A stretch of DNA of 64,000 nucleotides from positions 5,642,001-5,706,000 of the forward strand of contig JALGAS010000001.1 of NCBI GenBank assembly GCA_023078685.1, in the 5' to 3' direction. Below are positions 34,948-45,794 of the stretch, piece after piece. The number at the start of each line of letters is the position of its first letter. The stretch's first letter is position 1. Source of the DNA: Neopestalotiopsis rosae. Taxonomy: Eukaryota > Ascomycota > Sordariomycetes > Amphisphaeriales > Sporocadaceae. Below the pieces are notes generated by a model. The model saw only the letters and a list, made by a program, of their open reading frames with translations. It was not told the origin of the DNA and ran no database searches. The translations under genes and the position numbers were made by a program.

Positions 34948-37314
34948 TTACCTCTTCTTGGGCTTGCCGGGTCCCTTTGCCTTTGACTTATCCTTCTTGA
35001 AATTCAACACGGCTCCCTTTCCGGCACGCTCGGCTGAGCCCTTCTTCCAGGCTCTGCCCTCATTCCGGTCAGATCTGGCGTCGAGCTTCTTTCTGTCCTT
35101 GTTACTGAGCTTGCCACCGCTCTTCTTCTTGAGACTGTCCATCAGGCCGTTAAGCTCGGCGCGACCAGCCTCCTTGGCCTTTTTCTTGTCGTTTTGCGTC
35201 TCGAACCACGTCCTCTTGGGTCGCGACTTGATCTCGTCCTCGTGCTTCATAATATTCTCACCCCTCTTGATCTGCATCTCGGCATTGGCCAGCTGCTTCT
35301 CCTCCTTCTCCTCAATCATAATCTCCTCAATCTCGTCGTCCCAGTCGTCAATCTGCTGGGCCAGCTTGTCGGCGTCGGCAGCCTCGATGACCAAGCTGCT
35401 AATCTTGGCGCCCTGGGCCTTGCCTGCCTTGACGGCGGCCTTGACGACCTTGCGGTCGGGCTCGGCGGCAATGGTGACGGCCACACCGGCGCGTCCGGCA
35501 CGGGCCGTACGACCGACACGGTGGACGTAGATCTCGAGCGACTGGGGCGCCTCGTAGTTGATGACGGTGTCGATGCCCTTGATATCGAGACCACGGGACG
35601 CGACGTCGGTGGCGAGCAAGAAGGACACCTTGCCGTCACGGAAATCCTCCACGGCATTAATACGCTGCGACTGGTTCAAGCTTCCGTGCAGCTCGGCGCA
35701 CGACAGGCCAAAGAGGCCGAAAATGATGCGGGCACGGTGGGCCTCCTTCTTTTGGCGGAAGAAGATGATGACGCGCTCCGTGTACATGGTCTTGCAGAGG
35801 TGGACCAGGTAGCCCATGCGCTTGTCCTCGCGCCCGGGGCGCAGGCGGATAAACTTTTGCTCGAGCTTGGAGACGGTCTTGTTCTGGGTGTCGACCATAA
35901 GCCGCACGGGCTTGTTCATGCCGACGCGGACCAGGCGGTCCACGGACGAGGTCATGGTGGCGGAGAAGAGCATAGTCTGGCGGGACTTGGGGATCGTGGT
36001 GAGAATCTCGTTGAGCTCGTCGGCGAAACCGTCCTCGAGCATTCTATCGGCTTCGTCGAGAACCAGGATTTCTACAGTGTCCACGTTGAAGCTGGCAGAG
36101 TTGCGCATGTGGTCGATGAAACGACCGGGTGTAGCGATAACAACGTCGGGTCTCAGGCGGAGCTCTGCCTCTTGGACCTTTAAGCTGAGACCACCAACTG
36201 CCAAACAGAACTTGATATCGGTATGACTGGCCAGTTTTGTTGCGACTGCGTGACATTGGATCGCCAATTCGCGAGTAGGCGTCATGATGACAACGCGCGT
36301 AGTAGGCACCTTCTTTGGTCGGTAGAGGAGACGCTCCAGGATCGGTACAATGAAAGCGCCAGTCTTTCCGGAACCAGTAACGGCACCACCCACGACATCC
36401 TTGCCCTCCAAAGCAATGGGAATCGTCTTGGCCTGAATGGGTGTGGGCTTGGTGAAACCGACAGTGGTGAGACCACGCAAGATGGGTCTTGACAAGGACA
36501 TGCCTTGGAATGATGATCTGGCGGGCTGCTTTCCTTGCTTTGCGTTGTCCTCTGGCGCGAAAAATGCTTCTCGCTTGGCTGCTTCCTCAGCATCCTCCTC
36601 TGGGTCCGAATCCGAATCACTGCCGTCGTCGTCGGGGTGGTCATTGGGCGTAGCTACAGAGTCATCGTCGGAAGCATCCCCCTCCTCGTCGTCCTCGTCC
36701 TCGTCATCGTCGTGGTCGGCGTCCATGTCGTCGCCAACGTCCTCGTCGGACTCTTCCTCATCCGAGCCGGCGCCCATGCCGAATCCGTCCTCGGCCAGCA
36801 CCTCGTCGTCGTCATCGTCCATGTCAATGTCGGCGACGTCTTCGTCGTCCTCGGCGGCGGCTGCTGCTGCCACCTCTTTGTCTGCTTCGGTCTCCTCCTC
36901 CTTTTGCTGCTTCTTGCTCTTCTTGCCGCCCTCCTTCTTTTCCCTCCGCCGTCTGATGATCTCGTCCACGTCCACCACCCTCCTCTCGTTCATGCCCCGC
37001 TTGGCGCCGTCAAAGCCCCAGCCCGCAAACTCGTCGCCCATGATGTCGCCGGCATTGTCGACCATGAACTCAAAGTCCGAGTCCATGGCGCCGTCGTCCT
37101 CGTCGTGCTTGCCCCACTTGCCGTCATTCTCGGCGTTGTCCTCCTCGGCGTCGTCGTCGTCGGTGTTCTTCTTTGCGTTCTTCTTCTTGGACTTGGCGGC
37201 CTTTTTCGACTTCTTCTTGGGCGGCTCGGCGACAATCTCTTCTTCCTCAACTGGGAGCTCTTCGTTGTCGCTAATGGTCAGGACAAAGTCCTCGTCGGCC
37301 TTGCGCTTCGCCAT
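34948..37314 (-). CDS. DRS1: ATP-dependent DEAD-box RNA helicase DRS1
   Basis: One intronless frame of 788 residues. The N-terminal about 270 residues are a highly charged tail with nuclear-localisation-like lysine runs ([13 protein letters not shown]) and long Asp/Glu tracts. The helicase core follows: Q motif around [19 protein letters not shown], motif [11 protein letters not shown] near residue 311, PTRELAIQ, motif [11 protein letters not shown] near residue 420, motif III LFSATM, RGLDIKG, and motif [15 protein letters not shown]. The C-terminus is basic ([20 protein letters not shown]). Acidic N-tail, core and basic C-tail match Drs1, needed for 60S ribosomal subunit assembly in the nucleolus. 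Long antisense frames in this GC-rich gene are shadows. Confidence 0.95.
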   Translation of the reverse strand: MAKRKADEDFVLTISDNEELPVEEEEIVAEPPKKKSKKAAKSKKKNAKKNTDDDDAEEDNAENDGKWGKHDEDDGAMDSDFEFMVDNAGDIMGDEFAGWGFDGAKRGMNERRVVDVDEIIRRRREKKEGGKKSKKQQKEEETEADKEVAAAAAAEDDEDVADIDMDDDDDEVLAEDGFGMGAGSDEEESDEDVGDDMDADHDDDEDEDDEEGDASDDDSVATPNDHPDDDGSDSDSDPEEDAEEAAKREAFFAPEDNAKQGKQPARSSFQGMSLSRPILRGLTTVGFTKPTPIQAKTIPIALEGKDVVGGAVTGSGKTGAFIVPILERLLYRPKKVPTTRVVIMTPTRELAIQCHAVATKLASHTDIKFCLAVGGLSLKVQEAELRLRPDVVIATPGRFIDHMRNSASFNVDTVEILVLDEADRMLEDGFADELNEILTTIPKSRQTMLFSATMTSSVDRLVRVGMNKPVRLMVDTQNKTVSKLEQKFIRLRPGREDKRMGYLVHLCKTMYTERVIIFFRQKKEAHRARIIFGLFGLSCAELHGSLNQSQRINAVEDFRDGKVSFLLATDVASRGLDIKGIDTVINYEAPQSLEIYVHRVGRTARAGRAGVAVTIAAEPDRKVVKAAVKAGKAQGAKISSLVIEAADADKLAQQIDDWDDEIEEIMIEEKEEKQLANAEMQIKRGENIMKHEDEIKSRPKRTWFETQNDKKKAKEAGRAELNGLMDSLKKKSGGKLSNKDRKKLDARSDRNEGRAWKKGSAERAGKGAVLNFKKDKSKAKGPGKPKKR

Positions 37315-37623
37315 ATTTGTAAAATATTTTTATGATCCCTTTGACTGGTGGAGGGGATTGAATGAGCGTGGTTTCGCAACTTGTTGGAGGGCACTTGGTT
37401 AGACGCTCGCCAGCTAAAAAGTTTGGGGACGACGATGCGATAGCGCTCGATAAGGAACTTTTTTACCGGGCGGTGTAAAGTTCCAGTGCACTGCTGCCCC
37501 ACCTCAATTGCTAATGCGACTAGCAAGTGCCAAGAAATATGATCATACATTTTTAGTGGCAGTAGCACATATAAACGAGTTGAGTATTGTTTTGATTACT
37601 ATGTATATGGTCAAGAAGTCATT

Positions 37624-40488
37624 TTATCGTCTGTTCTTTAGGTTTGGCTTTTCTCCTTGGCCGACCTTCACTCCCATTTCCTTCATTGCCTGACGCACCA
37701 GACCATCAGCCTCATTAATGACATCGTTTCCGCGTCGCCATGTGTAAAGCGCAACTCCTTGCTTGTCAAGCGTCTCATGTGCCCGGTGCAAGCGCCGATG
37801 CCACAAATCTAGTTTCTTGTTCAGTGGCGCATCAGGGGCGAGATTTGTATTGTAAGTATTGTTTTGGTATGCTGGTGTCGGTAACGAGTCCATGGCCTCC
37901 ACGTCAGAATCTGGTGTACGTTGAGGGGAGTTTCGTGAAATCTGTGGGCCTGTTTGTTGTAAGCTTGAAGCTGTATTGGATCGCCTTGGTGGTGGCGGCG
38001 GCGGTGGAGCAGCCGATTTGGACGATGCAGAGCCAGAATTGCTGGAGAAATTGGAGCCCCGTCGATCATATGAGGCTGTATTGGACAGATTTTGCTGGCT
38101 TGCGTTGAAACCTTGTTGTGAGGAATTATGCATTTGCGATAGCGGGTGTGGCGCAGGACCTTTTGCTGCACCGCCATTGGATGGTGTAACTCTTCGTGCT
38201 TGTGGCGGCGGCGGCGGTTTCTTCTGCTCTGAAGTTTCTCCATGGGTGCTCGCTCCAGAGAGTGAAACTGTCGATGCACTCTTGAGAGATGTTGGCTTGG
38301 CTGGTCGTGGAGGCGGCGCTTTCTTGTTGCTAGAAGGCAGGTTTTCCCGTAATTCTTGGAAATGCCGAGACTCTGGAGCAGGACTTTCTTGAGGCTCCTC
38401 GGAGAAGTCAATCAGATCTCCCATGATCGGACCGTCTTCCTTCGAAGCCTTGCTCGGCGTACGTGGTGGCAAGGCAGGCCGGCTTGCACGATCATCCAGC
38501 GAGTTGTTTCGGCTAGGATTCGTGCTGTTGGGCGCTCGTGTCAGTGGACGAGAGTCGAAATAGCCAGAGCGCTCCGGCGTCGTCACATCGCGAATGAAAA
38601 TTGCGACAATACGACCAGGATTGGCGACAGCTATCTCCGTGTAAACCTCCAGGTCAGCTTCCCCGCTGTCACCGACGAGAAGGAATCGGCGTTGTGGAAA
38701 ATCATGCATGATCTTTTCCAGTGTACCCTTCTTCCTTTCTGCTACGGGCTCGAAAATACCTTGAAGCATGCCGCTGTACTGCTTCAAATGAATAGAGCCG
38801 GGAGGTAGTCCTGCCAATTTGAAGTAGCTGGCAATAACGGGATACAGCTGCCATGGGCTGTTGGAACAGTAGTGTATCCTCACACCCATATCGTGCATCG
38901 CAGTATACCAGTCCCTGACTCCATCAACAGTCAAATCTCCAAGATCGCGAATGAATGTGTTGCGGAAAATTTCCTTGGCACCAGTTGTGATGCTAGAGTG
39001 CTTGATTGTATCATCAATGTCACTGATTAGGCTGATGCCTTCAGGTTCGATTACGTGAACCGGTTCAGTGGCAGATAGGCCTTCGTTGGCCAGAACTCGA
39101 ATGTGAGTAGGCACAAAGTCCAGAGGCGCCCGTAGAATGAAATGCCCGGAGTCGTTCGTAGTGACAGTTTTAGACTGAGACTGACTGTCATTGTAGAAAA
39201 AGACAGTTATAGGCCTCTGTACCAAAGGCGTCGTCATGAACGGGGCAATTCGAGCCATCAAATTTGCGTTAGCTACAGAAAGCTCGGCCTCGCTCAGCTG
39301 ATTACCAGTATTCGATCTGCTGACACCCATGACCGGCGAACGAGGAGCAGAGCGTACGGACGGAGTCGGGCTGCGACTTCTGGAATCGCGTGAGCTCTTG
39401 TACTCGTCCTCCGAGTCCGGATCCTTTGGTGCTTCGCTGTATCCTCCCTTGATAGCAGCCGCTCTCTCGGCTTGGCCACGCCTTTCGATTTCCTGGGCTT
39501 CTTGGGCAATTCGCATTTGCTCGCGCTCCTCTTCGTGCAACTGGTGTAAAGACGCCGGAGACGGGTCTAAGAGTTGCTGTTGAGCTTGCGGCGTAGGTAT
39601 GCCGCTTAGTTGCCTGGCCAATCCTATGAGGATGCGATTCCTCCTAGTCATTGGGCCTCGATGTGGGTTGTATATCCAGCCTCGCACATCTACATCAACA
39701 ATGGCCTTTTCATCTTCGTGTCTCGCCCATTCTTGGCGCCAGTACTCTTCCTCGTCAATATCGACGGTAGAAGTAGCCGGTGGGCCTGCCGGATCTTCAT
39801 ACTGTCGCATCTGGCCTTTGACGTGTCTTTTTGCATAAGACGGGAAAAGCACCATCTGTTCGTCGCCTTGGACGATGATTTTCACGTCCGGAAAGGCACC
39901 GGGTATGGTAATCTTCTGAAGCTCCTCGGTATCGACCTGGCCGGCTCTGGTCTGATTGTATGACTCTCGAATTCCACTCACGGCCGATGCGCCGGCACTA
40001 TAGGCTCGGCCTGCCAGAGCCGCCAACTTTCTCCTCCTCGCACCGGACTCTGCTCCAGCGCCGCCTCCGGAGCCATATCCTGAAAGATACGACATGATGG
40101 TCTTTCGTTTGGCTCGAATCACATCCCGTTTCTTCGGTGCTGCCCGCAATGTCGGCTTCGGCTTCGGCGGCCCTAGGAGAAGCCGCCGGGCACGATCGAC
40201 GATGCGCGACTGCTCGTTGCGCCTTCGCTGACGCTCGAGGATGAAGCGGTACACACGACTCTGCAGGCGGTGCTTGTAGTGGGGAAGAGTGTCGAGGTGA
40301 AACCCGACGAGACGCTCTCGGTATCGTTGGCTCAGGCGCGGGAAAAGGTAGCGAAAGAGTGAGGCTCGGTGGTGAGGGTGCGGCTGCGGAGGCAGAAAGC
40401 GACGTGGCGGCGCCAGCTTTGTGAGGAGCAGCGGTCTTTTACGCTGTGCGATGGAAGGACGTGCGGTAGGTAAGGTGAGAGGTTCCAA
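37624..40488 (-). CDS. APP1: APP1-type phosphatidate phosphatase
   Basis: A single frame of up to 954 residues. The catalytic APP1 domain (DUF2183) lies near residues 480-640: SLISDIDDTIKHSS carries the DxDxT nucleophile, followed by GVRIHYCSNSPWQLYPV and FLLVGDSGEADLEVY. It would dephosphorylate phosphatidic acid to diacylglycerol at actin patches or endocytic membranes. The C-terminal region is rich in Pro and Ser with KPPPPPQARR and PPPPPPPRRSN stretches, expected SH3 or actin-regulator ligands, and ends with a coiled WHRRLHRAHETLDKQG. Two starts are possible: the first ATG (40488) adds a 130-residue Arg-rich extension resembling a mitochondrial presequence or junk leader. The internal start MSYLSGYGSGG (about 40095) begins where conservation usually does, and I think it is at least as likely. 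Confidence 0.88.
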   Translation of the reverse strand: MEPLTLPTARPSIAQRKRPLLLTKLAPPRRFLPPQPHPHHRASLFRYLFPRLSQRYRERLVGFHLDTLPHYKHRLQSRVYRFILERQRRRNEQSRIVDRARRLLLGPPKPKPTLRAAPKKRDVIRAKRKTIMSYLSGYGSGGGAGAESGARRRKLAALAGRAYSAGASAVSGIRESYNQTRAGQVDTEELQKITIPGAFPDVKIIVQGDEQMVLFPSYAKRHVKGQMRQYEDPAGPPATSTVDIDEEEYWRQEWARHEDEKAIVDVDVRGWIYNPHRGPMTRRNRILIGLARQLSGIPTPQAQQQLLDPSPASLHQLHEEEREQMRIAQEAQEIERRGQAERAAAIKGGYSEAPKDPDSEDEYKSSRDSRSRSPTPSVRSAPRSPVMGVSRSNTGNQLSEAELSVANANLMARIAPFMTTPLVQRPITVFFYNDSQSQSKTVTTNDSGHFILRAPLDFVPTHIRVLANEGLSATEPVHVIEPEGISLISDIDDTIKHSSITTGAKEIFRNTFIRDLGDLTVDGVRDWYTAMHDMGVRIHYCSNSPWQLYPVIASYFKLAGLPPGSIHLKQYSGMLQGIFEPVAERKKGTLEKIMHDFPQRRFLLVGDSGEADLEVYTEIAVANPGRIVAIFIRDVTTPERSGYFDSRPLTRAPNSTNPSRNNSLDDRASRPALPPRTPSKASKEDGPIMGDLIDFSEEPQESPAPESRHFQELRENLPSSNKKAPPPRPAKPTSLKSASTVSLSGASTHGETSEQKKPPPPPQARRVTPSNGGAAKGPAPHPLSQMHNSSQQGFNASQQNLSNTASYDRRGSNFSSNSGSASSKSAAPPPPPPPRRSNTASSLQQTGPQISRNSPQRTPDSDVEAMDSLPTPAYQNNTYNTNLAPDAPLNKKLDLWHRRLHRAHETLDKQGVALYTWRRGNDVINEADGLVRQAMKEMGVKVGQGEKPNLKNRR

Positions 40489-41162
40489 GTAAAAGGATCT
40501 ATTTGAATGTTACAATTATACTGCTCGCTGTCAGATAGATTACCCCAGATTGTCGCGTGAGCAGTGTGGGTAGGTAGGGTAGGTAGAGTAGGCGAAGCAG
40601 ATATCCTGGTTTGAGCATGGCGATCATTCAAAGTGGGAATGACCCTGCTGCTGGACCTTCTCTCAATGATGTCTTTAGGCCCTGGCCGCCGCCCGACAGG
40701 AACGCGCCGAATCGTTAGTGGGGTTTTGCGACATGACATCAGGCTGCAGCCACAAGCATTTTGGCCAAGGCCCAGCCAGGCCTGTGATCACACACTATCC
40801 GGACCATTTCATCCTAATTCAATCCTTATTTCTAGTGTCGGTATATTCATAACTAAAATTTGTTATTTTGATGAACATCATTCAATTATACCTACGTGCC
40901 TAGAGAATGCTGTTTCAAGGTCTGGGCCAACGTTTGCAGCTGATGCACGGATTGCAATTCATATCTAAAATTCTAAATTCTATTTTTCCTCATGTTCACA
41001 TTAAATTAATGCTTCTCTCATCAAATATATACCCACCACGACCATTTCTACGACTTTGGGACCAATGATGAAATTAAAATCAGTATGAATTCAACAAAAC
41101 TCCTATCCTCATTTACCCAGGTATCCAAACATGTTTAAAAGGAATCAAATATCGGCGCTTAC
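40489..41162. other. Intergenic, A/T-rich, no gene seen
   Basis: The interval contains the promoter of the APP1 gene, with a short GTAGGTAGGGTAGGTAG run near 40568, and the 3' flank of the megaenzyme gene. No coding potential is visible. Confidence 0.4.
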
Positions 41163-44100
41163 TTAGTTTATCAAGTGAAGCTGCCTCAGAAAGCCTTTTG
41201 CTTCCTCGATGACAATGCCCAGCTCTTTTTCCGCATCAACAGGATAAACATCCACTTCGTCTGTAGAAATTCCTTCCTTTGCCTCAATCTGGCTCTGCAC
41301 CATTTCCGCCTTCATATAGTGGCCGTCGCGGCTGCCCAGTCTGCTGACCAGCACTTCCGGGCTGCACTGAAGATCCAAAAAGATGACCGCCGGGCTGTCG
41401 GACCGCTCCCGGCCGACCTGGCGCAGGGCGTCGCGGTAGCTCTTCTTGAGGCTCGAGCAGCTCACGACGGCGGCGTCCCAGCCCAGCTCGTAGAGCTCCT
41501 CCTCGACGCGCCGGTTGATGCGCGCCAGCCACGGCCAGCGCTGGTCGTCGGCCAGGGCGACGCCGCCGCGCATCGAGTCAATGGCGGCCTTACTGTGCAG
41601 CGAGTCGCCTTCTACGAACGATGCTCCTAGTTGGCGACTGATCTCGTGTGCGAGGCTGGACTTGCCCGAACCACAGGGACCGGTGATGACAATGACGGTC
41701 TTGCCCTGAGTCTTGGGGACGGAGGGCTCATTTGCCGCGGGTGCCTCCTTGATCTTCCACGAGTCCGACAGGAATTGGTTTACAAACTTGCTCACGAAAT
41801 CCTTGTCAAGTGTCCAGCCTTCGGCCAGAGTGGAGGAAATAGACCGAGCCGTACTGGTCGAATACTCTTTGGATGGGGCAAACTCATCCTTGTCGTACTT
41901 GCTGGCGAAAAACTCGACGAGCTTGATGGGAGGGTTAAGCACGGGGTCCGGGTTCGATTCTCTCAGTCTTCGAACCCACTCCTTTGGCTCAACTTCCTCG
42001 AACTTAAGGCCAGCTTCGCGAAGTGCTGGCAAAAGGTCGTTCTGCCAGCTAAACGTCTTGTGGTTCGCTACATTGGTGATTGCATTCTGTGCATCAGAAA
42101 GCGAAATCTCGGCCACGCCCTGCGCGACGACATCGACAGGAAGCCAAGACGGATCTTCCTTCAGACGTGGTAGAGCGCCGACGGTAAGGGCCGTCTGGAT
42201 GACCATGGGAACACCCTCGGTGGCGTTCCAAACACCATGAGCTGTATCGGCTACAATCTGGCCGATGCGAAGAACTCGGACGGGAATACCGGCCCGCTCG
42301 CCAGCCTTTGCGCACAAGGTCTCGGCCACCGATTTGGACTGAGCATAACCCATACCCTGTGCCCACTCCGGCTTGGGAGCAGTCTCCGGCACTGGTCCGT
42401 CAACATCGGGGTGGCGGGCGACGGCACTGACTGAAGAGCAGAAGTTGAACGCAGCTGCTCCCTTCTGGCATAGATTGATGAGGTTCTTGACTCCGGCTAT
42501 GTTGTCTCTCTCAAAGCTGGAAAGCTTGAGGTTGAAGTTGACCGACCATGCCGAGTGAATGACGGCACGAAGACTGGAGCTGATTTGGTGATACGCCGCG
42601 GCGTCTAGACCCAGATCTGCGCGAGAAAAGTCGGAAGGATACGATACAATCTTGCGACGTTCGGGAAGCGACAGGTCGTGGTAGACCTTGCGCAGCATCA
42701 TGGACTCCACCGTGCGCCTCAATGCACTGGCCTCGTCTTTGGCCCGTACGAGACAGTACACACGCTCCACAGTTGGATCTCTCACCAGTTTGGCTACAAT
42801 GTGAGCACCCAGCGAACCAGTTGCGCCTGTGACGACAACAGACTGTCCGCTAGTCCTCGACTGTGGCGCGAAATCGCCATACTTCTCGATAAGTGCTTGC
42901 ATCTCCGCCTCCACGCTGCCATCGGCATCGCCAGTAGCAGAAACCTCTCCCAACAAGTATGCGGCGAGCTTGCTGATAGAAGGATGGTCGAAAACCACAT
43001 TCTGCGTAATCTTGTTGACAGTCTTGACCGACCTCATGACGCCAGAGCGGATCTGAATACCCTGCAGAGAGTCCATACCCAGGCCGAAAAAGTCGGTGTC
43101 GTCCTCGAATTGGGCGTCCGGCAAAGTCTTCAAGACCAAGGCGCGAAGATGCTGTCGAAGCTCTTGATTGGACATGACGCGCGCGTCCTCGCTCGAGCTG
43201 TTGGAAATGTCGTACGCCGTCTCAATCTCCTTGGCGAACGTCTTGTAAAAGGCCTGGCGGATGACGCTGCCCTTGTCGGTGCGAGGATAGTCGATGCCGT
43301 GCGGCAGGATGACAATCATTTCCTTGGACAGCTTGGCAAAAGAGTCGTTGCCTTGTTGTGCGGCTTCAACTACCGGCCAGATCGTATCTAGGACTTCAGC
43401 CGGCGACTTTCCAGCGGTGGCTTGCGAGGGAACAACGAGAGCACCCAGATATGGTTGTTGAGCGCCGAAGATGACTGCCTCTGTGACAAGCTTGGATGAT
43501 CGAATGGTTCCCTCAGTAGCCACGGGATTGAACTTTTCACCATTGACCAAGACGATCGTGTCGTCTAGGCGGGCAATGTACTTCCAAGCACGGGGGATCG
43601 TCGGGTGAGGCTCAAACAAGTCCTTTGTCCTGTACGAGCCGTCATCCATGTTGGTGGCAGTCTTGGCGGGCCAGCCCTCGCGAACACAGCACTCGAACAA
43701 GTTTGGACCTTGGGGAAGCCAGTAGAGAAAGGGCGAAAGCTTGTCATTCTCGCGCACATAGTTCCATGCCTTGTCACCAGCAGGGCGGAACGACGTCATG
43801 AGTTGGCCAACCTCGGTGCTATTTCGCAGCATGTCAGTAAGATTTTCAAAGCATATACTTTAGGGGCAACTCACGCTCCGTAATGGCTAATGAGATTGAC
43901 ACCGTGGTCAACGAGTAGGTTACCCAGATCGTCGGGACAGGCAGAGCCACCGTACATGACGGTTTTCAGCTGCGCCAAGAGGTCCAGACCCTCGGGCGTC
44001 TCTGCCAGTAGCTTGAGCGCGTACGGTACACCGTAAAAGATCTCGAATTTGTGCTTGCGCATGATTTTGATGAGCAGGTCGCTGGTGAGTGGCAACTCTG

Positions 44101-44981
44101 CATTGTAGAGATGAATCGACTTGCGACACCAGATTGCGCGATACAAATTACAGATGCCATGGTTGTGGTAGAGGGGCAGAGTGATGAATGCCTTCATATC
44201 CATGTTTGACGCATAGTTGGACAAGGCCGCACTCTGCACCTGGTAAATTGGTTTGGGCAAGCCCGTGGATCCTAACAAATGTTTAGTTTACTTGTCCTCG
44301 AAACATTTCCACGGACTACTCACCACTGGAGTGAATGATATAGACGGTTTCATTCGCTTCAACGGACGGGTCGAGTGCGCCATCCAATTGGGTGTCCACG
44401 TGCACCTCGATCGGAAACTCGAAAATGTTACGCGTTGGCATGTCCAGTACTTGTAGTTCCGGCAACTGCTCCTTCACAGCAGCGGCTGTTTGTAGATGCT
44501 TTGAATCCGCGAGCATATATGTTGCCCCAGTAGTCTTGACCAAGGACTCGACCGCAATGGCGGGAATACGAGTTGAAAGGAACAAGATGGTGTGGCCGGC
44601 CTTCATGAGGGCTATCATGGTAATGAGGTACTCGAGGTTCGAGGGTCCCATCATGGCGACCACGGTCCTCTTGGTGCTGGAGCTGGTCCTGGTCGGGATG
44701 CTCGACTCGAGATACTTTGCCGTCCGGTAGGCAAAGACATCGAGTTGCTGAAACGTATAGTCGACATAGTCGACTCCGGAAGACGGGTAGGACACCACCG
44801 GATCATGTGGAAAGGCTGTTGCTCTCGAACGAACCAATGCGTCGACTGTTTGGAGTGCAGAGTCGTCGATTTCTATGTGTTGTGTGGTAGCGGAGCTCTG
44901 GCTCTTTGATGACAAGTCAAAGGCATTTTGTGAAAGGTTGCTCGCACTCCAAGGAGTAGCGACAGCGGCGGTTGGTGCCAT
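41163..44981 (-). CDS. NRPS-like adenylation-thiolation-reductase enzyme fused to a gluconokinase domain
   Basis: Exons 44981..44324, 44271..43875 and 43818..41163 encode 1236 residues. Adenylation domain (about 20-520): A3 YIIHSSGSTGLPKPI completed by splicing, A5 SHYGATEVGQL, YRTKDLF, A8 ARLDDTIVLVNGEKFNP, and a late PRTDKGSVIRQ lysine region. Thiolation domain: FFGLGMDSLQG with the phosphopantetheine serine near 602. Reductase domain from about 680: VVVTGATGSLGAHIVAKLV (NADPH site) and GYAQSKSVAE (Tyr-x-x-x-Lys). This is the architecture of fungal carboxylic acid reductases, which activate an acid and release an aldehyde. Residues about 1058-1236 are a full gluconokinase: Walker A GPCGSGKSS, FVEGDSLHS, DDQRWPWLARIN, SCSSLKKSYRDALR, RDGHYMKAEMVQSQIEAKE. 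The linker is about 40 residues, Pro/Ala/Lys-rich, and in the same exon, so the fusion is not an assembly or splicing artefact. Substrate unknown. Confidence 0.9.
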
Positions 44982-45794
44982 GGCAGCTTAGTGTGGGGAA
45001 TCTATGGCTTACGCCGTGAATAGAGGCATGGACGAGAAGGAGATGGTAATTGCAAGAAACGGAAGCGTCAATTGATATGTCTTGGTATTGAAGAGGGAGA
45101 TAATAATATTAACTTGGCTGATGTGCCTAGTCCCGATGATTCGAACCGTTTAAGTCAATGCTAACTTGGCTGGAGATGGCTCGGTATTTCAGGGCGCACA
45201 CGAGCACGATCGGATTTACTAATAACCATGACCCTGGCATGAAGAGTGAAAGTAGCTTCCTCCATGGAAACCTAGCTAAGATAGTCATATTTCCTAAAAT
45301 GGCATTGGAATGAATCTTAGCTAGCGATCGTTTGAATTGACCATCGAAAAGTCTCATGACGGAGTGAATCTGAGTGTGGGTCTACTATCGTGGGAAGGTC
45401 GACCAATCAAAACGGTATCCGTCAAGCTTCTCGACCAATCATAATAGAATCCGTCTGACCAGGGCAGCAACGCCTAGGAGGTTCATGCAAGACAGATGCA
45501 AATCCGGCACCAAAAACCGGAGAAGCACGGAAGAGGTCCGTAACCATCTGCGGAGCCGGTCACGGAGGGAGCATCCCGTGGCGACGGTCCCGATGATATT
45601 ATCGTTATCCGAGATGTGCCGCCAGCGTCCCGGGCCCCTCATCTTCATTGTAGACAAAAAGTCGACGCTTCTTGCTCTTTCTTACTGGTGAACTCAGTCT
45701 TGGACATTTTATATACACACAACTTACCATTCTTTGACACTTGTTACACGAAACCTAATCATCACGTCACACAAGCTCATCACTGTTATTCGTC
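44982..45794. promoter_or_regulatory. Divergent promoter of the megaenzyme and the aldo/keto reductase
   Basis: 813 bp separate the two start codons. The region includes two 25-bp direct repeats with CCAAT boxes (45399-45423 and 45431-45455), a CGGAGCCGG element near 45551 typical of Zn2Cys6 half-sites, and a TATATAC element about 80 bp before the reductase ATG. Co-expression of the two enzymes is inferred. Confidence 0.55.
45399..45455. repeat. Pair of 25-bp CCAAT direct repeats
   Basis: Copies at 45399-45423 and 45431-45455 both begin TCGACCAATCA and end ATCCGTC, with 21 of 25 positions identical; start-to-start spacing is 32 bp, three helical turns. CCAAT is the target of the fungal CCAAT-binding (Hap) complex. 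Confidence 0.7.

Noticed and set aside
35194..36183. 329-codon plus-strand frame and others opposite DRS1 (also 36437-37402 and 36535-37335)
   Set aside because: They are antisense shadows of the GC-rich DRS1 gene with low-complexity Ser or Val/Leu composition and no family features.
41163..41700. Possibility that the gluconokinase is a separate gene on the minus strand
   Set aside because: The frame is continuous with the reductase domain in one exon, with a Pro/Ala linker and no stop, no splice signals and no promoter-like gap.
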